The notes below the pieces were generated by a model. It worked only from the letters and a program-made list of their open reading frames with translations, was not told where the DNA came from and ran no database searches. From contig CAMURM010000013.1 in assembly GCA_947097535.1 (NCBI GenBank), positions 1-13,401 on the forward strand: a DNA stretch of 13,401 bases, read 5' to 3'. Numbering within the stretch: position 1 is the first letter of the stretch; every line of letters starts with the position of its first letter. This document shows, in pieces, positions 13,147 through 13,401 of this stretch. The translations under genes and the position numbers were made by a program. The DNA comes from an uncultured Selenomonas sp. (GTDB lineage Bacteria > Bacillota > Negativicutes > Selenomonadales > Selenomonadaceae).

Positions 13147-13401
13147 TTAATTGATTATCCCGATTTCTTCCACCTTAATATAATCTAAAATATTCGGAGC
13201 CGCTCTATAACACATTCGATAGCAAACCGCTCCATCAAACGTACACTTTGAAATAATCTCTTTTAATCCTTCGATACTATCCACATCAAACAATGGAAAA
13301 AGCTTTCGGCAAAAGCGCCGCGATTTCATACGGTTCCACTCCAAGGCTTCACCTTTAGTGTATACATATAAAGTAGGAAACCAATATATACCAAGGCGTG
13401 G
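13147..13401 (-). CDS. 3' end of an unrecognised gene upstream of hsdR (partial)
   Basis: The frame is open from the right edge of the window to a TAA at 13147, giving the last 84 residues of a protein. It includes PRLGIYWFPTLYVYTKGEAL at the edge, a basic patch (RMKSRRFCRK), an acidic LFDVDSIEGLKEII segment, four cysteines and a C-terminal YIKVEEIGIIN. I do not recognise it. A TTG at 13344 could be read as a start, but the frame continues upstream without a stop in protein-like sequence, so the true start is outside. It precedes hsdR in the same direction by 100 nt and may belong to the same restriction locus. It is more AT-rich than hsdR, which hints at a different origin. Confidence 0.6.
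   Translation of the reverse strand, partial: PRLGIYWFPTLYVYTKGEALEWNRMKSRRFCRKLFPLFDVDSIEGLKEIISKCTFDGAVCYRMCYRAAPNILDYIKVEEIGIIN

Overview
The window looks like a piece of a moderately GC-rich Firmicute with Negativicutes (Selenomonas-like) character. This is inferred from the mix of genes, strong GGAGG-type ribosome binding sites, sigma-A-like promoters and a cobalamin riboswitch; no rRNA or other marker gene is present to prove it. Ten essentially complete protein genes are supported, plus a truncated toxin gene, a gene running off the right edge and a doubtful short ORF at the left edge. No tRNA, rRNA, CRISPR array or intact insertion sequence was found.

Left part (1-1640). A leftward transcription unit starts at a near-consensus promoter (615-643), runs through a complete cobalamin riboswitch (about 590-422) and reaches an intrinsic terminator (317-283), but no recognisable gene follows before the window ends. 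To its right is a very structured gene-free stretch (668-777), then a leftward guanylate-kinase-like gene with its own promoter and terminator.

Middle part (1640-5970), housekeeping in style. There is a zinc-ribbon threonine-synthase-like PLP enzyme, two strong hairpins, and a single-gene unit for a biotin carboxylase whose leader carries two tandem 17-nt repeats at the transcription start. A bidirectional terminator separates it from a convergent pair: a PAP2 phosphatase followed by a PmtA-like phospholipid methyltransferase. These two may act together on membrane lipids.

Right part (5970-13401), accessory in style. A leftward four-gene run encodes a HigB-type toxin, its HigA-type antitoxin, a small HTH-like protein and a 707-residue PcfJ-domain protein with C-terminal Sel1 repeats. 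The run starts from a 36-bp almost perfect palindrome that carries the same promoter on both strands. The other strand leads to a RelB/DinJ antitoxin whose YafQ/RelE-like toxin gene is cut off after about 19 residues. Next to this scar lies an intact type I restriction subunit gene, hsdR (leftward), preceded by the 3' end of an unrecognised gene. The stretch reads as a small defence or mobile-element island with signs of past rearrangement.
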